Assembly (NCBI GenBank): GCA_947561395.2
Contig: OX387184.1
Coordinates: 1,550,001 to 1,614,000 of the forward strand
DNA: 64,000 nt
Source: Buxus sempervirens
Taxonomy: Eukaryota; Streptophyta; Magnoliopsida; Buxales; Buxaceae
Reading direction: 5' to 3'
Below the pieces are notes generated by a model, which searched no databases, was not told the origin of the DNA, and worked only from the letters and a program-made list of their open reading frames with translations. Positions 21,281 to 43,455 of the stretch are shown here, one piece after another. Positions within the stretch are counted from its first letter, which is position 1. Each line of letters begins with the position of its first letter. A program made the position numbers and the translations under genes.

Positions 21281-23190
21281 ATATACGGGGCTTCAACTGT
21301 AGAGGGCTCAAAATATACGTCAATGTTACAAAAATGTAACGGTGTACTTTCGACACAATTTATGTTACGCAATAACGTGACTGGACAAAATTAACAAACT
21401 TGTATTGACAGCCACAGCTCCAAATTCAAGATTTTTTTAGATACCAAGTGTGCCCGCCACCACAATTATGCAACAAAGAAACACCAATCGTGGACAACTT
21501 TCTGTAGTCTCTCTTGAGTTTTTCAATGGGAAGCCTGAAAATAAACCAAATAAAATAAAAATATAGCAAAAACTAATCACCACTCACCTAGCAAGGCTTG
21601 TTTCCTCTGTCCAATGCATTTTAAATCAAATTCTTCTAACGTGGAAACTGAAATAACGGAAGAAAAGCTCTAGAAGGAAAAGACAAGAAATAAACTGAAC
21701 ATATTCAAGCCTGGCACACGCAATTGAAAATGAAAAACTAAAAACAAACAATCCACCTTGTTAACTGCGACTGAAAATTCAAACAAAAACTATCATCTTC
21801 CTCAATTCCTTGAAAATTAAGACAACTATGTTATACACACACACACACACACATATATATATGCAACCCAAACTGAGCATGATCACATATGATGCAATGA
21901 AATTTTAAACAGATACGAAATAAAAGAGTCCCCTAATTAAATGTGATCACAGTAGAGAATATAAAAGGTAGAATATACCACATAAACTTTCCCAACTCAT
22001 TGCTCACTATACAAGAACACTAAAATACAGGAAGTAGACTGTCTTCAGACTTAACTGGAGACAAGCCACTGAACAATAATCTTTTGTTTTCAAAAGTCAA
22101 AACTTATTCACCCAAAATTTGTGAGTTTGTAGTTTGCATTTAAGATGCATCCCAGTGGAATGCTATTAGCATTTTGCAATATCTTTCTATTGACATCCAT
22201 TTCCATATAATAGTTGCCTAGTTAATACTGGATATTCATATTTGAAATGTATAAATTTGATAATACATTTAAAGTAAATAAACTATAGATCATATTATAG
22301 CCATTTTTAGATTCATGATTTCCATATAATAGTTGCCTAGTAGACACTTGATATTCATATTTGAGATGTATAAATTTGATAATACATTTGAATTAAATAA
22401 ATTATAGATCATATTATAGCCATTTTTACATTCATGTGTGCAGGTACACTCTAATTGTTGAAAACAAGCAACACTTAGGATCAATTTGACTGTAACTTAG
22501 GAGTTGTAGCCATAAAATTGAAACTTATCAGCACCAGCGACATGTCAAGCTGGGAGCCATGAAACAGATAGCAGGTGACAAAGATTTCCCTTTCATTGAC
22601 TAATCCTTTCCAGAGTGACGAAATTGGAAAGCAATTACAGGTTTACGGGCCAAGAGAGACGGAGAAGGAGAGAGTCAGGGAAGGGAAGAAGGGGAAAGGA
22701 ATGCTCCATGTGGGTTTGAAGGAATGAAGAAGGGGTACAAAGGGAAGAACCTTAATTGGCTTCTCTTTTTCGCAAAAATCCAATAGTTCTGATCAGAAGA
22801 AGAAATGATATATTTCGGGCGTTGAAAGTTGTTTGACTGATTTTAGTTTCAATGGGTCCTACATTTTCTGGCAACCCAAACGCCAAGTTTTTTCAGGAAA
22901 GTTGATGTTCTTACTCTGAACTACTTTGACTATCCAAACAAAGCATACGATTTAGTTTCCTGAATTCCAAAATGGGCCAAGCAATTTCCTACTTGTATAA
23001 ACATAAGCTTCTTATTTATTGCTCCCTCATCCTATCCTGCTGACCCAAACCAAACCCCACCCCCCTCCTCCTTGTTTTGCCTTTTCCCTTTATTTTCTTT
23101 TATTTATTTATTTTTTAATTTGAATAAACAGTATCTTGACATATCACATGTCATAGACAACAAGCTATAATATGTCTTGAAAAGCACCAG
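21281..23190. other. Intergenic, no gene; two-copy tandem repeat at 22200-22436
   Basis: No supported coding sequence. A CA/TA dinucleotide tract lies at about 21835-21862. A ~118-bp unit (starting TTCCATATAATAGTTGCCTA) is repeated at 22200-22317 and 22319-22436 with about 10% divergence. Confidence 0.6.
22200..22436 (+). repeat. Two-copy ~118-bp tandem repeat
   Basis: The copies share the start TTCCATATAATAGTTGCCTA and the end ATCATATTATAGCCATTTTT. It is AT-rich with no coding content. Confidence 0.85.
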
Positions 23191-25410
23191 TTACAGTGAT
23201 ATCACCTCATGTTCATGCCCATGAGAATGAGAATGATCTTCATGGCCCTCCCAAGGATGTCGCCAACCCTACAAACATATAAAACAGAGTGAATACATAA
23301 ATTCCAAATCCATAAAAGGAGATAATACAAGAAAGGTAAAAGAAATGCAGAGGCTTACCAAAACTACAGGGCCATCTTGCTTTGCCCTGTAAAGCACCCA
23401 AAACCTTAAACAAGAAGGGGAAAAAGGCCATCAAAAATTTCTCAATAGATCAATCACCATAGTAACAAATATTTTAGTGAACAATTAGATAACACATGAA
23501 GCATCATTTTTTGCCATTAAAAAACAAATATCTTAAAGTATTTTGTTTAGCTAGTCCATCTAGAACTTCCTCTTCTCCAGTCCTAATTGCATCCTTCTCT
23601 ACATGTTTGTCTCCTTCTTACATAGCTGCAACCTCTTTATCTGCCATTTTTACCTTATTAGAGATATTCAAAACATCAAATCATTTATTACCTCATTTAT
23701 TTTGTATGGTATGTACTAATTAAACATTTATTACATCGTTTATTTTGGATGATACATACTTATTATAAAAGTTCAAGAAATTTAACACAGCTAAACAAAT
23801 CTTATACTTTTAAAAGCTGATGTTACCTATCATACCAAGAATAAAGAAGTAAATAAAGATTATGCACCACCTTCACTTCCTATCATGCCAACATAAATAC
23901 TGGCCCCCATATGGATGTCCAGGCTAATAAAAGTGGAATATCGACAAGTGTATCTGAGTTATAATAAAAAATTAACTAATTGCGATTACCACTTTACTTT
24001 TTGAAATACACATATCTGATTGAACAAGTCACCTTGACCATTGGGAGGGTTCAAACAAAGAAGCAAATGAAATCTTTTCAACTGCTCCTTGTCAGAATCC
24101 TATACCAGACTATACTTCTCCAAACACACCTGTCAGATAAAAAAAGCATCATTTATTCTAACTTCTTTCATGCTCAAAATTGCAATATCAATAAACACAT
24201 GAACCTTCTTTCTTCATCTATAAATCTTTTTGATCTTCAATTAGCTTATAGGTATTCAAATCTTTTCTAAATGTGTCCATCCGTAAACTTTTTGATCTTC
24301 ACCTTATCCTTCTAAATCAATCAATAAAATATCCTCTCACATCTTTTCAATACTATCCCTTTAAGTCTTTGTTTAACATATGCTCAAACCATCTTATCCT
24401 ACTTTTATTTATCTTATTAATAATTTGAGCAAACACCTGACCGCTGTCAAATATATCCATTCCTTATCCTTCCTATTCTCTCCACACATCTATATCAATA
24501 TTTTCTTCTCAAAAACATTCATCCTATGCATTTATAAAACTTTTTTTGCCCAAAATTTTAATCCATACACTATAACAAGCCTAATGACTGTCTTGTAAAA
24601 TTTTTCCTTCTTGCTTGATTAAGATATGTAACACTGTATGTGTCGTTCCACTAAAGTCATCCAGCTTTAACTCCCTATGCAACATCCTCATCCGTTATAC
24701 ACATACATACAAATACTTAAGCGAATTAGGATGCAATAACATGAGTTTTATAGGTAAGGCTTTTGAATATTTCTTCCAAATTTGGCATATAAGCCAATGA
24801 TGCGCTTTACTCGATCATGTTCCGTACCAGAATCTAACTGGACATCCATTCATGGTAACTCTGTTTGGGTCATATGACTCATGCTTCAATTTCAAAAGTT
24901 AAATTCAATTGTCCGACGAATTTCCGAAAATTCAACGAATTCTGCCTAATTTCTTAATCCTCTCTACCTAACATTTATCCGATATAACCGTCCTTCTTTT
25001 CTGAGTTGAATGCCCCTTATAGATCAAAAAGGAGAAAGTGCAGCATAAATGGACGAGAATGTTCGCGATCTGCGGGCAAAGAAGAGGGCAAAAACTGGAA
25101 AGTCCGAACAGGACAAATCAAACAAGTGCATCTCATCTTTCATGTAAATCTGAAAACTATAGATCATCACGACGGCATGTTAGATGTTCATCTCGCATCT
25201 AATTTTTGTGGCTATCGATTGAGTAGATTGACAAAAAAAGAAAAATAGGGTTCATTTAGAAGGAAGAAGATAAAATTTAGAGGTGGAGGAAAGGGAGTAC
25301 CACATGATGGCGCACATACCCTTACCGGTCAGGGCATGCCATCGCTTGGGTTGATGCACAGTGAAGCCCCTGTAGGTCGTGCTGCGACCATCGCCTGAGT
25401 GTCCTCCCAT
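23191..25410 (-). CDS. NDUFB2: NADH dehydrogenase (complex I) 1 beta subcomplex subunit 2-type protein
   Basis: Three exons on the minus strand: 25301-25410, 23359-23404 and 23191-23268. All introns are GT..AG and the frame sums to 78 codons (77 aa). The protein starts MGGHSGDGRSTTYRGFTVHQ, continues KRWHALTGKGMCAIM|WFWVLY and AKQDGPVVLGWRHPWEGHED, and ends in a His-rich tail. The RAKQDGPVVxGWRHPWxGH signature matches plant NDUFB2-like accessory subunits of mitochondrial complex I, ~65-75 aa with one short transmembrane stretch (about residues 33-45 here). Intron 1 (23405-25300, 1.9 kb) carries a decayed RTE-type LINE. The tail (SHSHGHEHEVISL) is slightly longer than in Arabidopsis. A CT-rich 5' leader lies just upstream, around 25420-25440. 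Confidence 0.9.
24150..24860 (-). mobile_element. Decayed RTE-type LINE 3' portion inside NDUFB2 intron 1
   Basis: On the minus strand, broken frames keep the order seen in the C-terminal region of plant RTE-clade reverse transcriptase proteins. These include a DEDV..RELKLDDFSG-like stretch, a KFYRTV-like KILQDS segment, an RMNVFEKK-like segment, and an R(W)F(G)H(M)-like RWFEHMLN segment near 24390. Many stops and frameshifts are present. Identification rests on colinearity with the better preserved 3' copy at 37531-37890 and is therefore moderate. Confidence 0.5.
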
Positions 25411-25560
25411 CTCTATTCTCCCCCTCGCTCTCTCTCTCTCGGCTTTACAGACCGGAAGAGAGTAGACTAGTTGAACCTTTTTTTGATAGGATAGTAGACT
25501 AGTTAACGGTTAATCGGCTGATCCGCGAACCAAATATTAGACAATTTAGACTCGAATGCA

Positions 25561-25610
25561 TTTCCTCTCCTGCGTTTCATGGTACCATCCATGAAACGCA
25601 GGGGAGGAAA
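25561..25610. repeat. Near-perfect 22-bp hairpin
   Basis: TTTCCTCTCCTGCGTTTCAT (25561-) is mirrored by ATGAAACGCAGGGGAGGAAA (-25610), with one mismatch over 22-bp arms and a 6-bp loop. It lies 150-200 bp upstream of the NDUFB2 start codon. It could be a promoter-proximal foldback or a very small MITE core. Confidence 0.75.
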
Positions 25611-26414
25611 CCATCCGTGTACACCGTGTACACTAACATTACGAAAATAAACTTTCTGGCAATCAAATCACAAACCGAAAGCTTATCTATTTCACCGTCC
25701 TGAATCTCCGGAACGTGTGTATGCGCGTAAATCCCGACTATGAGCCGGGCAGGCAGTGCCTGATGTTGCTGTACCAAAAGATAAATAAGAGGAAAAAAAA
25801 AGAAGTCCAACGTTCACACACGAAAACCACACACTATCTTGTGTCAAGGAACCAGATTTTGGGTTTACGAACCTGAATAACAAGAAAATTACTACAGAGA
25901 ACGAAAGTTTAAAGACAAATGCCATTGCATGACTTCTCAGCATCTTATTCGCATTCTATGTTTCAGAGCCTCCACAAAGAAACTTGTATGTGAGTCAACA
26001 CCCTCATAGTCGAAGGCTGAAGATTTTGGTTTTAGAAATTTAAAAAAAAAAAAATCACTAATTCAAATTCTATAACGTGTTGTCCGGAAACTTTTGAACT
26101 CTTCACAAAAAGGACTGTCCAGCTGAAAGAACTGTACAGCTGGTCTCGTGACAGCATAGGTCATGACTACCACTGAATTGGTGTGAACATGTGAACGTAA
26201 ATGGCATCTCTTCTGTACATTTCTATATTCTCTGCCCTCATAAAAAAACAAGGGAAAAAATTTTATGTAACCAACTTCGGACGTCTTCTGCGAACAGCCT
26301 GATGTTTCCCTTAAACTCTTAAGGTACAGAAGGTTTTGCCGCTTTGTTGAATATTTCACAACTAGGTGCACCCTGGAGATCTAAATTTCATGCCATATAT
26401 CCATGAAAATCTGA
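25611..26414. other. Intergenic between NDUFB2 and AlaRS 3' end
   Basis: No supported gene. The part from about 26100 to 26414 is probably the AlaRS 3' UTR and flank on the minus strand. Confidence 0.4.
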
Positions 26415-36761
<10,347 letters not shown>

Positions 36762-37530
36762 GGCGGATGCGAAAGGACGCAGGTCTCTCTCTCAGCAGCT
36801 TGTACGACGCAATGCTCTCTCTCTCTCTCACAGCAGCTTCGTTCGTTGAATCGGATCCAAATTAACATATGTTCACCGGGGTATGAAGATAAGCCTTCTT
36901 GGATCCACACATTTTGTGGCAGCAGGTTTTAATATGAGAGAAAGCCGAATCCCACCCTACTTAAAAGAAATTTAAAAACGGATAAAGCTATATAACGTCC
37001 GGAGCGCATGAATTTAAATTCCAAAGAAAGCTGCGGTGTCTTTCATTTCTAATTCACAAGTCTATTGAAACTTAAGAAGAGGAAATAAAGAAGAAAGAAA
37101 TTTAATAAATAGAGCCTAACATATATATTGTGTTGGGGAGGCTTTTCTCTTTGGAGATCATTTATTTATGTTGGACTATACTATAACTTATGAAGCTTAG
37201 AGGCCTCAATTTCGGAAAATTTAATAAATAGAGCCTCACATATATATTGTGTTGCAAGCAAATGCAACAAGATGGATACAAGTTAATGTATCAAGAGATC
37301 TCAACGGAAGTATCAATGATTGGAAATTCCATCAAAAAAAAAAAAAAAATCAATGATTGGAAGACTCAAATTATGGTATAAGCCTAAAGCGAAAAGCCTC
37401 CCCAAAGAAAACATTTCTTGTAATTTTTCCAAATATTTCTCAATGTATGTGTATGATACTTTTGTACCAAAAATAAAAAAATATAGAATAAAAAATAAAA
37501 ACATTCAAAAGTGGTTAGGCATGGCATGCA
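36762..37530. other. AlaRS upstream region; no gene
   Basis: CT/GA simple repeats lie at 36783-36793 and 36814-36829 within the likely AlaRS 5' leader (minus strand). A ~40-bp direct repeat (TTTAATAAATAGAGCC..) occurs at about 37097-37136 and 37217-37256. Poly-A near 37335. Confidence 0.45.
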
Positions 37531-37890
37531 TTAGAGATAAAAATGGAAGAAAATAAGTTAAAGTATTTTGGTCATATAAAACGGAGACCTAAAGATGCAT
37601 ATGTTAGAAGGTGTGATAGTGTGTAGCATGCATTGGAGATAAAAATGGAAGAAAGTAGGTTAAGGTATTTTGGTCATATAAAACAGAGACCTAAAGATGC
37701 ATGTTAGAAGGTGTGATAGTATGTAAATTGAAAGGCCTACGCAAGTAAGATGGAGATCTAAAAAGACATGGATGGAATCTAAAACAAGATTTATAAAAAC
37801 ATAAATTAATTAAAAAAATATAATTTTTAATAGAATGGGATAGAATGACAAGATTCGTGTCGGAGATCTCATTTTAATGGAACTAACTTA
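37531..37890 (+). mobile_element. RTE-type LINE 3' end fragment with internal duplication
   Basis: The text ATGGAAGAAAATAAGTTAAA.. encodes MEENKLKYFGHIKRRPKDAY, with later RPTQVRWRSKKTWME-like and RMG*NDKIRVGDLI-like text. This matches the conserved C-terminus of plant RTE LINEs (the MEENRLRWFGHVQRRP type). A ~120-bp block is tandemly duplicated (about 37542-37625 and 37645-37715). The fragment ends in a TGATGATGATGA tract, the usual RTE 3' end. Stops interrupt the frame. Confidence 0.75.
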
Positions 37891-38467
37891 TGATGATGAT
37901 GAGGCTATATAAATTTGTATACCAGTTGATTGGGTTCTCTGCTGACCATCACCTCTCCAGAGAGTGGTCAGATGATGGTGGGACAACCATGTATCGAAGA
38001 AGCGTTCTGAACATACCAAACCAAGCAAAATCACAAATGGATTACTACACCTCTGATGCCAAGGTCGAGAAAAGAATATGAAGCCTGAACATTCGTCAAG
38101 GTTTGAGATGGAATTGCCATCAGAGGTCATCATTTTGACTCTGAATATTATTCCTGGTGGCTACAAGTTGGTCAAATAACGACAATGGACCATTCACCGA
38201 GATAGGTTACGCAAATATCTCGAACGGACGGTCGGTGTTTTATAGAATCAGAAAAATCCAAGATCTTTATATCCAAACATATCCCCTAATAATTAACTTG
38301 AAACCAAATACAGTTTATCACAAATACCATGTCATTGTGAGGGTAACAGAATGATAACATTTTTTTTAATTTTTTTGGAAATTTGGGGTATTTGGGCCAG
38401 CTTGCACCGTTGCACGTACCACGACTAATCTCCAAGGGCTTGCGTAGTTCCCCCCTCCCCCAAGGGC

Positions 38468-39014
38468 AACGAATCCTTTGTGTAGCAGATTCTCTGAGAT
38501 GCAAACGTATTCTCTGTGCTGTGCAATCCAATGGTCCAAATTAAATGAAGGCTATCAAATATGGAGTATCTCAAGCAAACATGGGGGTACCCCCATATTT
38601 GATAGTCCTTAATTGATCTTTAGAGCTTAACAATAGGGTGCTTCTGTCAAATACTGGGGTACCTCAGGCAAACATGGGGTACCGAATCATCTTCATGGAG
38701 GTACCTTCGACCTAACAATAGAGTACCTTTATCAAATACGAGATATCTCAGGTACCCCACTATAACTCGAAGGTACCTCCCTAAATCGTGGTAGGTACCC
38801 CCAAAAATAAGCTTAAGATACCCCACTCTAAGCCTAAGGTACCTCCCATATAAGCCTAAAGTAGTTACCAAAATTAGCCTAAGATACCCCCTTCTAAGCC
38901 TAAGGTACCCCAGTATAAGTCGAAGGTATCCTAATATAAGCCGAAGGTACCTCCCTACAGAGAGAATCAGACCAAATTAATTTGGTCCATTCAATGGTGC
39001 TGTACAGAGGATCC
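38468..39014. mobile_element. TIR element (~547 bp) filled with a degenerate GGTACC-like minisatellite
   Basis: The 12-bp direct repeat TCCCCCAAGGGC flanks it (38456-38467 and 39015-39026). Inside the flanks GAATCCTTTGTGTAGCAG is mirrored by GGATCCTCTGTACAGCA. An inner pair, CCAATGGTCCAAATTAAAT and ATTAATTTGGTCCATTCA, is also inverted. The core (38570-38960) is a run of ~25-35-bp units of the type AAGCCTAAGGTACCTCCC. No coding potential. Superfamily uncertain; the target duplication is longer than the 9 bp of Mutator elements. Confidence 0.65.
38570..38960 (+). repeat. Degenerate minisatellite with GGTACC/GATACC units
   Basis: More than ten variants of TAAGCCTAAGGTACC(C/T)CC with related GGGGTACC motifs, irregular spacing of about 25-35 bp. 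Confidence 0.8.
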
Positions 39015-39190
39015 TCCCCCAAGGGCTTGACGATTCCTATTGTAAAATTGTAAAAGGAAACCTAGCCATTGTCATGTAGTAATAGTCCTTGTAGTGCGAG
39101 TTGATTCATGTAACTACTATAAAAGGATGTTTTGTATTTTTTTTATTTTTTTACTTCACTGGCTTTAGTACCAATCACCCACCCCAGTAG

Positions 39191-39324
39191 GAGTGCACAT
39201 CTTCTACAGCGGGGGCTGTAAACAGCCCCTCACATTCCGTGTGGGCTCCACCATTCATTTAGGGGGCCCCACACCATACATGTGAGGGGCTATCTACAGC
39301 CTCCGCTGTAGACGATGCCCACTC
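39191..39324. mobile_element. Mutator-like MITE, 134 bp, 9-bp TSD (copy 2)
   Basis: About 90% identical to the element at 21139-21271. Perfect 9-bp target duplication CCCCAGTAG at 39182-39190 and 39325-39333. Termini GAGTGCACATCTTCTACAGC and GAGTGGGCATCGTCTACAGC (reverse). It lies about 380 bp upstream of the OPCL1-like start codon and 133 bp from the first G-box, so it may form part of the promoter. Confidence 0.93.
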
Positions 39325-39456
39325 CCCCAGTAGCCACTATTGCCACCATACAACCCACATTTTTTTTGTTTTTTTGTCGGCCCATACAACCCCCATTTCC
39401 CACCACATGCAACACCACCACTCAAGCCACCGACCACTGCTCCAACCACCCAACAC

Positions 39457-39462
39457 CACGTG
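39457..39462 (+). promoter_or_regulatory. G-box CACGTG (1) upstream of OPCL1-like gene
   Basis: Perfect CACGTG 242 bp before the ATG. G-boxes are bound by bHLH (MYC2-type) and bZIP factors. Position and pairing with the second box support a role in inducible expression; binding itself is inferred. Confidence 0.6.
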
Positions 39463-39487
39463 CGGGTAATATGCGGAGAAAAAACCG

Positions 39488-39493
39488 CACGTG
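39488..39493 (+). promoter_or_regulatory. G-box CACGTG (2) upstream of OPCL1-like gene
   Basis: Second perfect CACGTG, 31 bp (three helical turns) after the first and about 50 bp before the TATA box. Confidence 0.6.
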
Positions 39494-39540
39494 TTAAATA
39501 TGTGGGTGAAAGAGCGACAAATGAAGCAGTAGCGGGTGAA

Positions 39541-39550
39541 TATATAAATA
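39541..39550 (+). promoter_or_regulatory. TATA box of OPCL1-like gene
   Basis: TATATAAATA, 154 bp upstream of the ATG at 39704, implying a leader of about 120-125 bases. Confidence 0.65.
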
Positions 39551-39703
39551 AACAGTTCACGAGATGCAAAGGCCACTCCGGAGAAAAGCACGGGAGGAGG
39601 CCTTCGATACTCGGACGTCTGAAAGGACTGGAATAGAGACTACTACAACCGTCCACTGTTAGAAGAGAGCTAGCGGCTCCTTCCTTCCACGGCTCAGACC
39701 AGT

Positions 39704-42700
39704 ATGGCGATTGGCCCCCGGAGTGGCTTCTGCAAGTCCAACTACGTCTTTTACAGCAAGAGAAAATCCTCCCATCTTCCTTCCAACGAATCACTCGACA
39801 TAACGACCTTCATCTCTTCCCGAGCTCATAACGGCAAGATCGCCTTCATTGATGCCACCACCGGACGCCATCTCACCTTCGCTCAAGTCTGGCAAGCGGT
39901 TGATTCGGTCACTTCGTGTCTCTCCGACATGGGTATTCGGAAAGGCCATGTAGTTCTTCTCCTCTCGCCAAACTCCATATTTTTTCCCATAATCTGCTTG
40001 TCTGTCATGTCTCTCGGAGCCATCATCACAACTACCAACCCGCTCAACACGACTCAAGAAATCGGTAAGCAGATCGCCGATTCTAAACCCGTTCTTGCTT
40101 TCACGACTCAGTTGCTCCTCCCCAAACTCTCCGGCTCAAATCTCCCTATCATACTCATCGGAGAACGTGGCAACTCGATGGGTCCAGCTAAAATCATTTC
40201 TTCCTTGGAAGAGATGATGAAGAGGGAACCGAGTCAAAGCCGAATCAGGGACCGAGTCTTCCTGGACGACACAGCGACCCTTCTGTACTCGTCCGGAACA
40301 ACCGGTGCGAGCAAGGGCGTGGTGTCTTCGCACCGGAACCTGATCGCCATGGTTCAGACGGTAATGGGTCGTTTTAACTTAGAAGACGGAGAGCAGACGT
40401 ACATCTGCACCGTCCCGATGTTTCATATATACGGCTTAGCTGCTTTCGCAACGGGGCTGCTGGCGTCAGGATCGACGGTGGTGGTACTTTCCAGATTCGA
40501 GATGGACGAGATGCTGTCTGCAATAGAGAAGTACCGGGCGACTTCCTTGCCACTCGTTCCCCCGATACTTGTTGCAATGATCAATAACGCCGACAGGATA
40601 AAGGCGAAGTACGACCTGGGTTCGCTGCAGTCGGTTTTATCCGGCGGAGCCCCTTTGAGCAAGGAAGTGATCGAGGGGTTTATGGATAAGTATCCTACGG
40701 TGAGAATCCTTCAGGGTTACGGGCTTACAGAGACGACGGGGATCGGAGCGTCAACGGATTCGCTCGAAGAGAGCCGGCGGTACGGCACCGCCGGGTTGCT
40801 GTCGCCAAACATGGAAGCGAAGATCGTTGAACCGGAAACTGGAAAGGCATTGCCAGTGAACCAGACCGGCGAACTCTGGCTTCGTGGTCCCACCGTCATG
40901 AAAGGTAAAGTTAAAATAGAGTCCGTGTTAGTGTGTCTGATTGTCTTGAAATTATTGATTTTGAGGCTGCGTGCGGTTGGATGTTCAGAGAATGTAGAAG
41001 AATGCTGCAAGCGTTTAGTTGTCTGGAATTTTCCATGGAAGGGTGGGCCCAACGCGAGAATCCTGACACGCGACTTTGAATCGCAACGTAATACGGGCCC
41101 AGCCCTTGAGCCCAGATGTATAATAGAATTGATTTAGGGGGGCATGATGAAAAGACGAGTCAATTGATACCATTAAAGAAATTTTATTAGCTTTTCCAGG
41201 TGATAAAATTTCTTTAATTGCATCAATTGACTCTTTGTGATCATACCATGTAATCAATCGTCTAATCATTCCCCCCCACCAAACAAAAAAAAAATATATA
41301 TTTCTTTAATGACATCAATTATCTCCTCATGTTGTCATACCCTGCAACCAATTGTATTAAATTTAGAATCTATAGCTGTACAAGATCTAGGGATTTATTA
41401 CAGTTATGCTTGAGCTTTGCAGCTGTGTCTTTTCATATGCAATGGTTGGCATGGAACTCTTTAACCAAAAAAATAAAAAAAATGTTTGTGGACCTGCAGT
41501 ATGTTACCAATTCTTTAACATGTTCATGATGTAATCTTCCTCTTGTTATCATGCCCTGTCATGCGACATAGAATTGCTTATTTTCTGGATGTTGCTAGTT
41601 TGAATGGCTTATGTGGAATCTAGGGAGTATGATACCTCGATCATAGGGGGTATATATCCAATGCGGTGTACCAACGGATATGGATGGTTGATACTTGTGA
41701 TTAAACTTGCTTCTGTATCTACACAATTGTTATTGATGTGCAACCAAGTTTAAGAGCATGGCTTGAATATTTGAGATCAAGGATCCATGGCATGAACTTG
41801 ATCTCTCCTTTGAAGTACAATCTTTATACAAGAATCTGTTAAATAACTTCATTATTCTGTCGTGCAAAAGTTGATGTTTGGAATTGCGATGGCATTGCAG
41901 GTTATTTCAGTAATGAAGAAGCAACTGCATCTACAGTAGATTCTGAAGGATGGTTAAGAACAGGTGATCTGTGTTATATTGATGATGATGGATTCATTTT
42001 TGTGGTCGATAGGTTGAAGGAGCTCATCAAATACAAGGGCTATCAGGTAATGTAACTAATTGCACATGAACCTATTGTCTGATTTCCTTCACCGTTAAAT
42101 TTTATCTTATCTCTTATGAGATTCCTCACTTACCTTAATTTGAATTCATGCAAAAGATACCAAAAAAATTTCAGATTTTGAAAGTTCTGAGGTTTCTGAA
42201 TCTCTTGTTTCTGTCAGGTACCTCCAGCGGAACTAGAGGCCTTGTTGCATTCTCACCCAGAAATTGTTGATGGTGCTGTTATACCGTAAGTCTTTTCATT
42301 GATCCTTTACAGTAAAATTAGATTCTTGGACAATTGGGCTGTCATGACTCGCTTGAAAGAATGCATGAACTCAGTTAAACAGTTGGAGATGCATTAAGTT
42401 CGGTTTTGTGGATTCCAGATTTCCGGACAAGGAGGTTGGACAATATCCCATGGCATATGTTGTAAGGAAAGCTGGAAGCAATTTGTCAGATCGTGAAGTG
42501 ATGGACTTTGTAGCAGGACAAGTGAGTATTTTGAAAGGGGAACTAGGAGGGCCTGTCAATGAGCCCTTTACCTCATTTTTTTGTTTGATTGATGCTCTGG
42601 CGATCTATTGTTGTTGTCTTAACATATTGACTTACAAACAGGTGGCTCCATACAAGAGAATCCGGCGAGTGGTGTTTGTGGCTGCTATTCCCAAGAACCC

Positions 42701-42755
42701 ATCCGGCAAGATTCTCAGGAAGGATCTCATAAAGCTCGCAACCTCCAAGCTTTAG
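39704..42755 (+). CDS. OPCL1: OPCL1-like peroxisomal 4-coumarate:CoA ligase-like acyl-CoA synthetase
   Basis: Five exons: 39704-40904, 41901-42046, 42218-42285, 42419-42521, 42642-42755; GT..AG borders; 543 aa. ANL-family adenylate-forming enzyme. P-loop-like [13 protein letters not shown] (about residue 193), [10 protein letters not shown] (about 335), [29 protein letters not shown] and [12 protein letters not shown] with the catalytic Lys. The C-terminal SKL is a peroxisomal PTS1 signal. Similarity is closest to OPCL1 (the N-terminal [22 protein letters not shown] and [17 protein letters not shown] segments), which activates OPC-8:0 and OPDA-derived acids for beta-oxidation in jasmonate synthesis. 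Other clade members act on medium-chain or aromatic acids, so substrate is inferred. Two G-boxes and a TATA box lie upstream. Intron 1 (996 bp) contains a 32-bp-arm hairpin at 41157-41233. It converges with the SAUR gene. Confidence 0.93.
41157..41233. repeat. Foldback hairpin in OPCL1-like intron 1
   Basis: GAGTCAATTGATACCATTAA (41157-) is mirrored by TTAATTGCATCAATTGACTC (-41233). Arms are about 32 bp with two mismatches and a 12-bp loop. Probably a small MITE remnant. Confidence 0.7.
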
Positions 42756-43455
42756 AATTTTTGTAAGACTGAAATCCCATTTACCTTTTGACCTAAAATA
42801 AGGGGTATACATGTACGAACTATGAGGTGATATTTGGTATTTTATAGGCTGGACTTGACTCCTATGTAAATGTCCATTTGTATACTGTGACGTTACTCTC
42901 TTGCTTCCTGTTAATCTCCATTGTATCTTGCTTTGTATAAGGGATTGAGAGCATTTCGGCTCTGTGCTCGACTCCTGATCCACAGTCTAGGTTCTTGATA
43001 AAAACTGGTAACAGCATTTGGTCGAATGCATTACATGAAAGAATGGGATTTGGCTGTAATTAGCACTATTTTCTGCATGTTTGGTTGCGAGGGATCCTTT
43101 ATATTGTTAGTCTTTTGATTAATTTAATTGTCTTAATGGTGGGGAATGGCTTATGTTGATGATGATGGAGGATGGAATCCTTTCATCCTAATACAGGACC
43201 TATGGTCAAAGTTCTGAAATTTTTATGTAAGAATTGGATTCTTTACAATTGTGAACCAGAACTTCTTAGGGTGAGAAGCAATCCTTATTATTGCATTGCC
43301 TACCAAAATAAGTTAACTAAATCGGCTAATCTCAGTTTTCTTTACATTAGAGTGGACTTGGGAAGCTTTAAAATTTTCGACAACTCTTGACTCATAACAA
43401 CGAAGAAAAAGGGGAAAAAGGATGAAAACAATACTCAACAATCAGCATCGATCTC

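Noticed and set aside
38157..38354. 65-codon ORF with hydrophobic stretch
   Set aside because: No family similarity that I recognise and no supporting signals.
40374..41052. Minus-strand ORFs overlapping the OPCL1-like exon 1
   Set aside because: They are shadow frames of the GC-richer coding exon.
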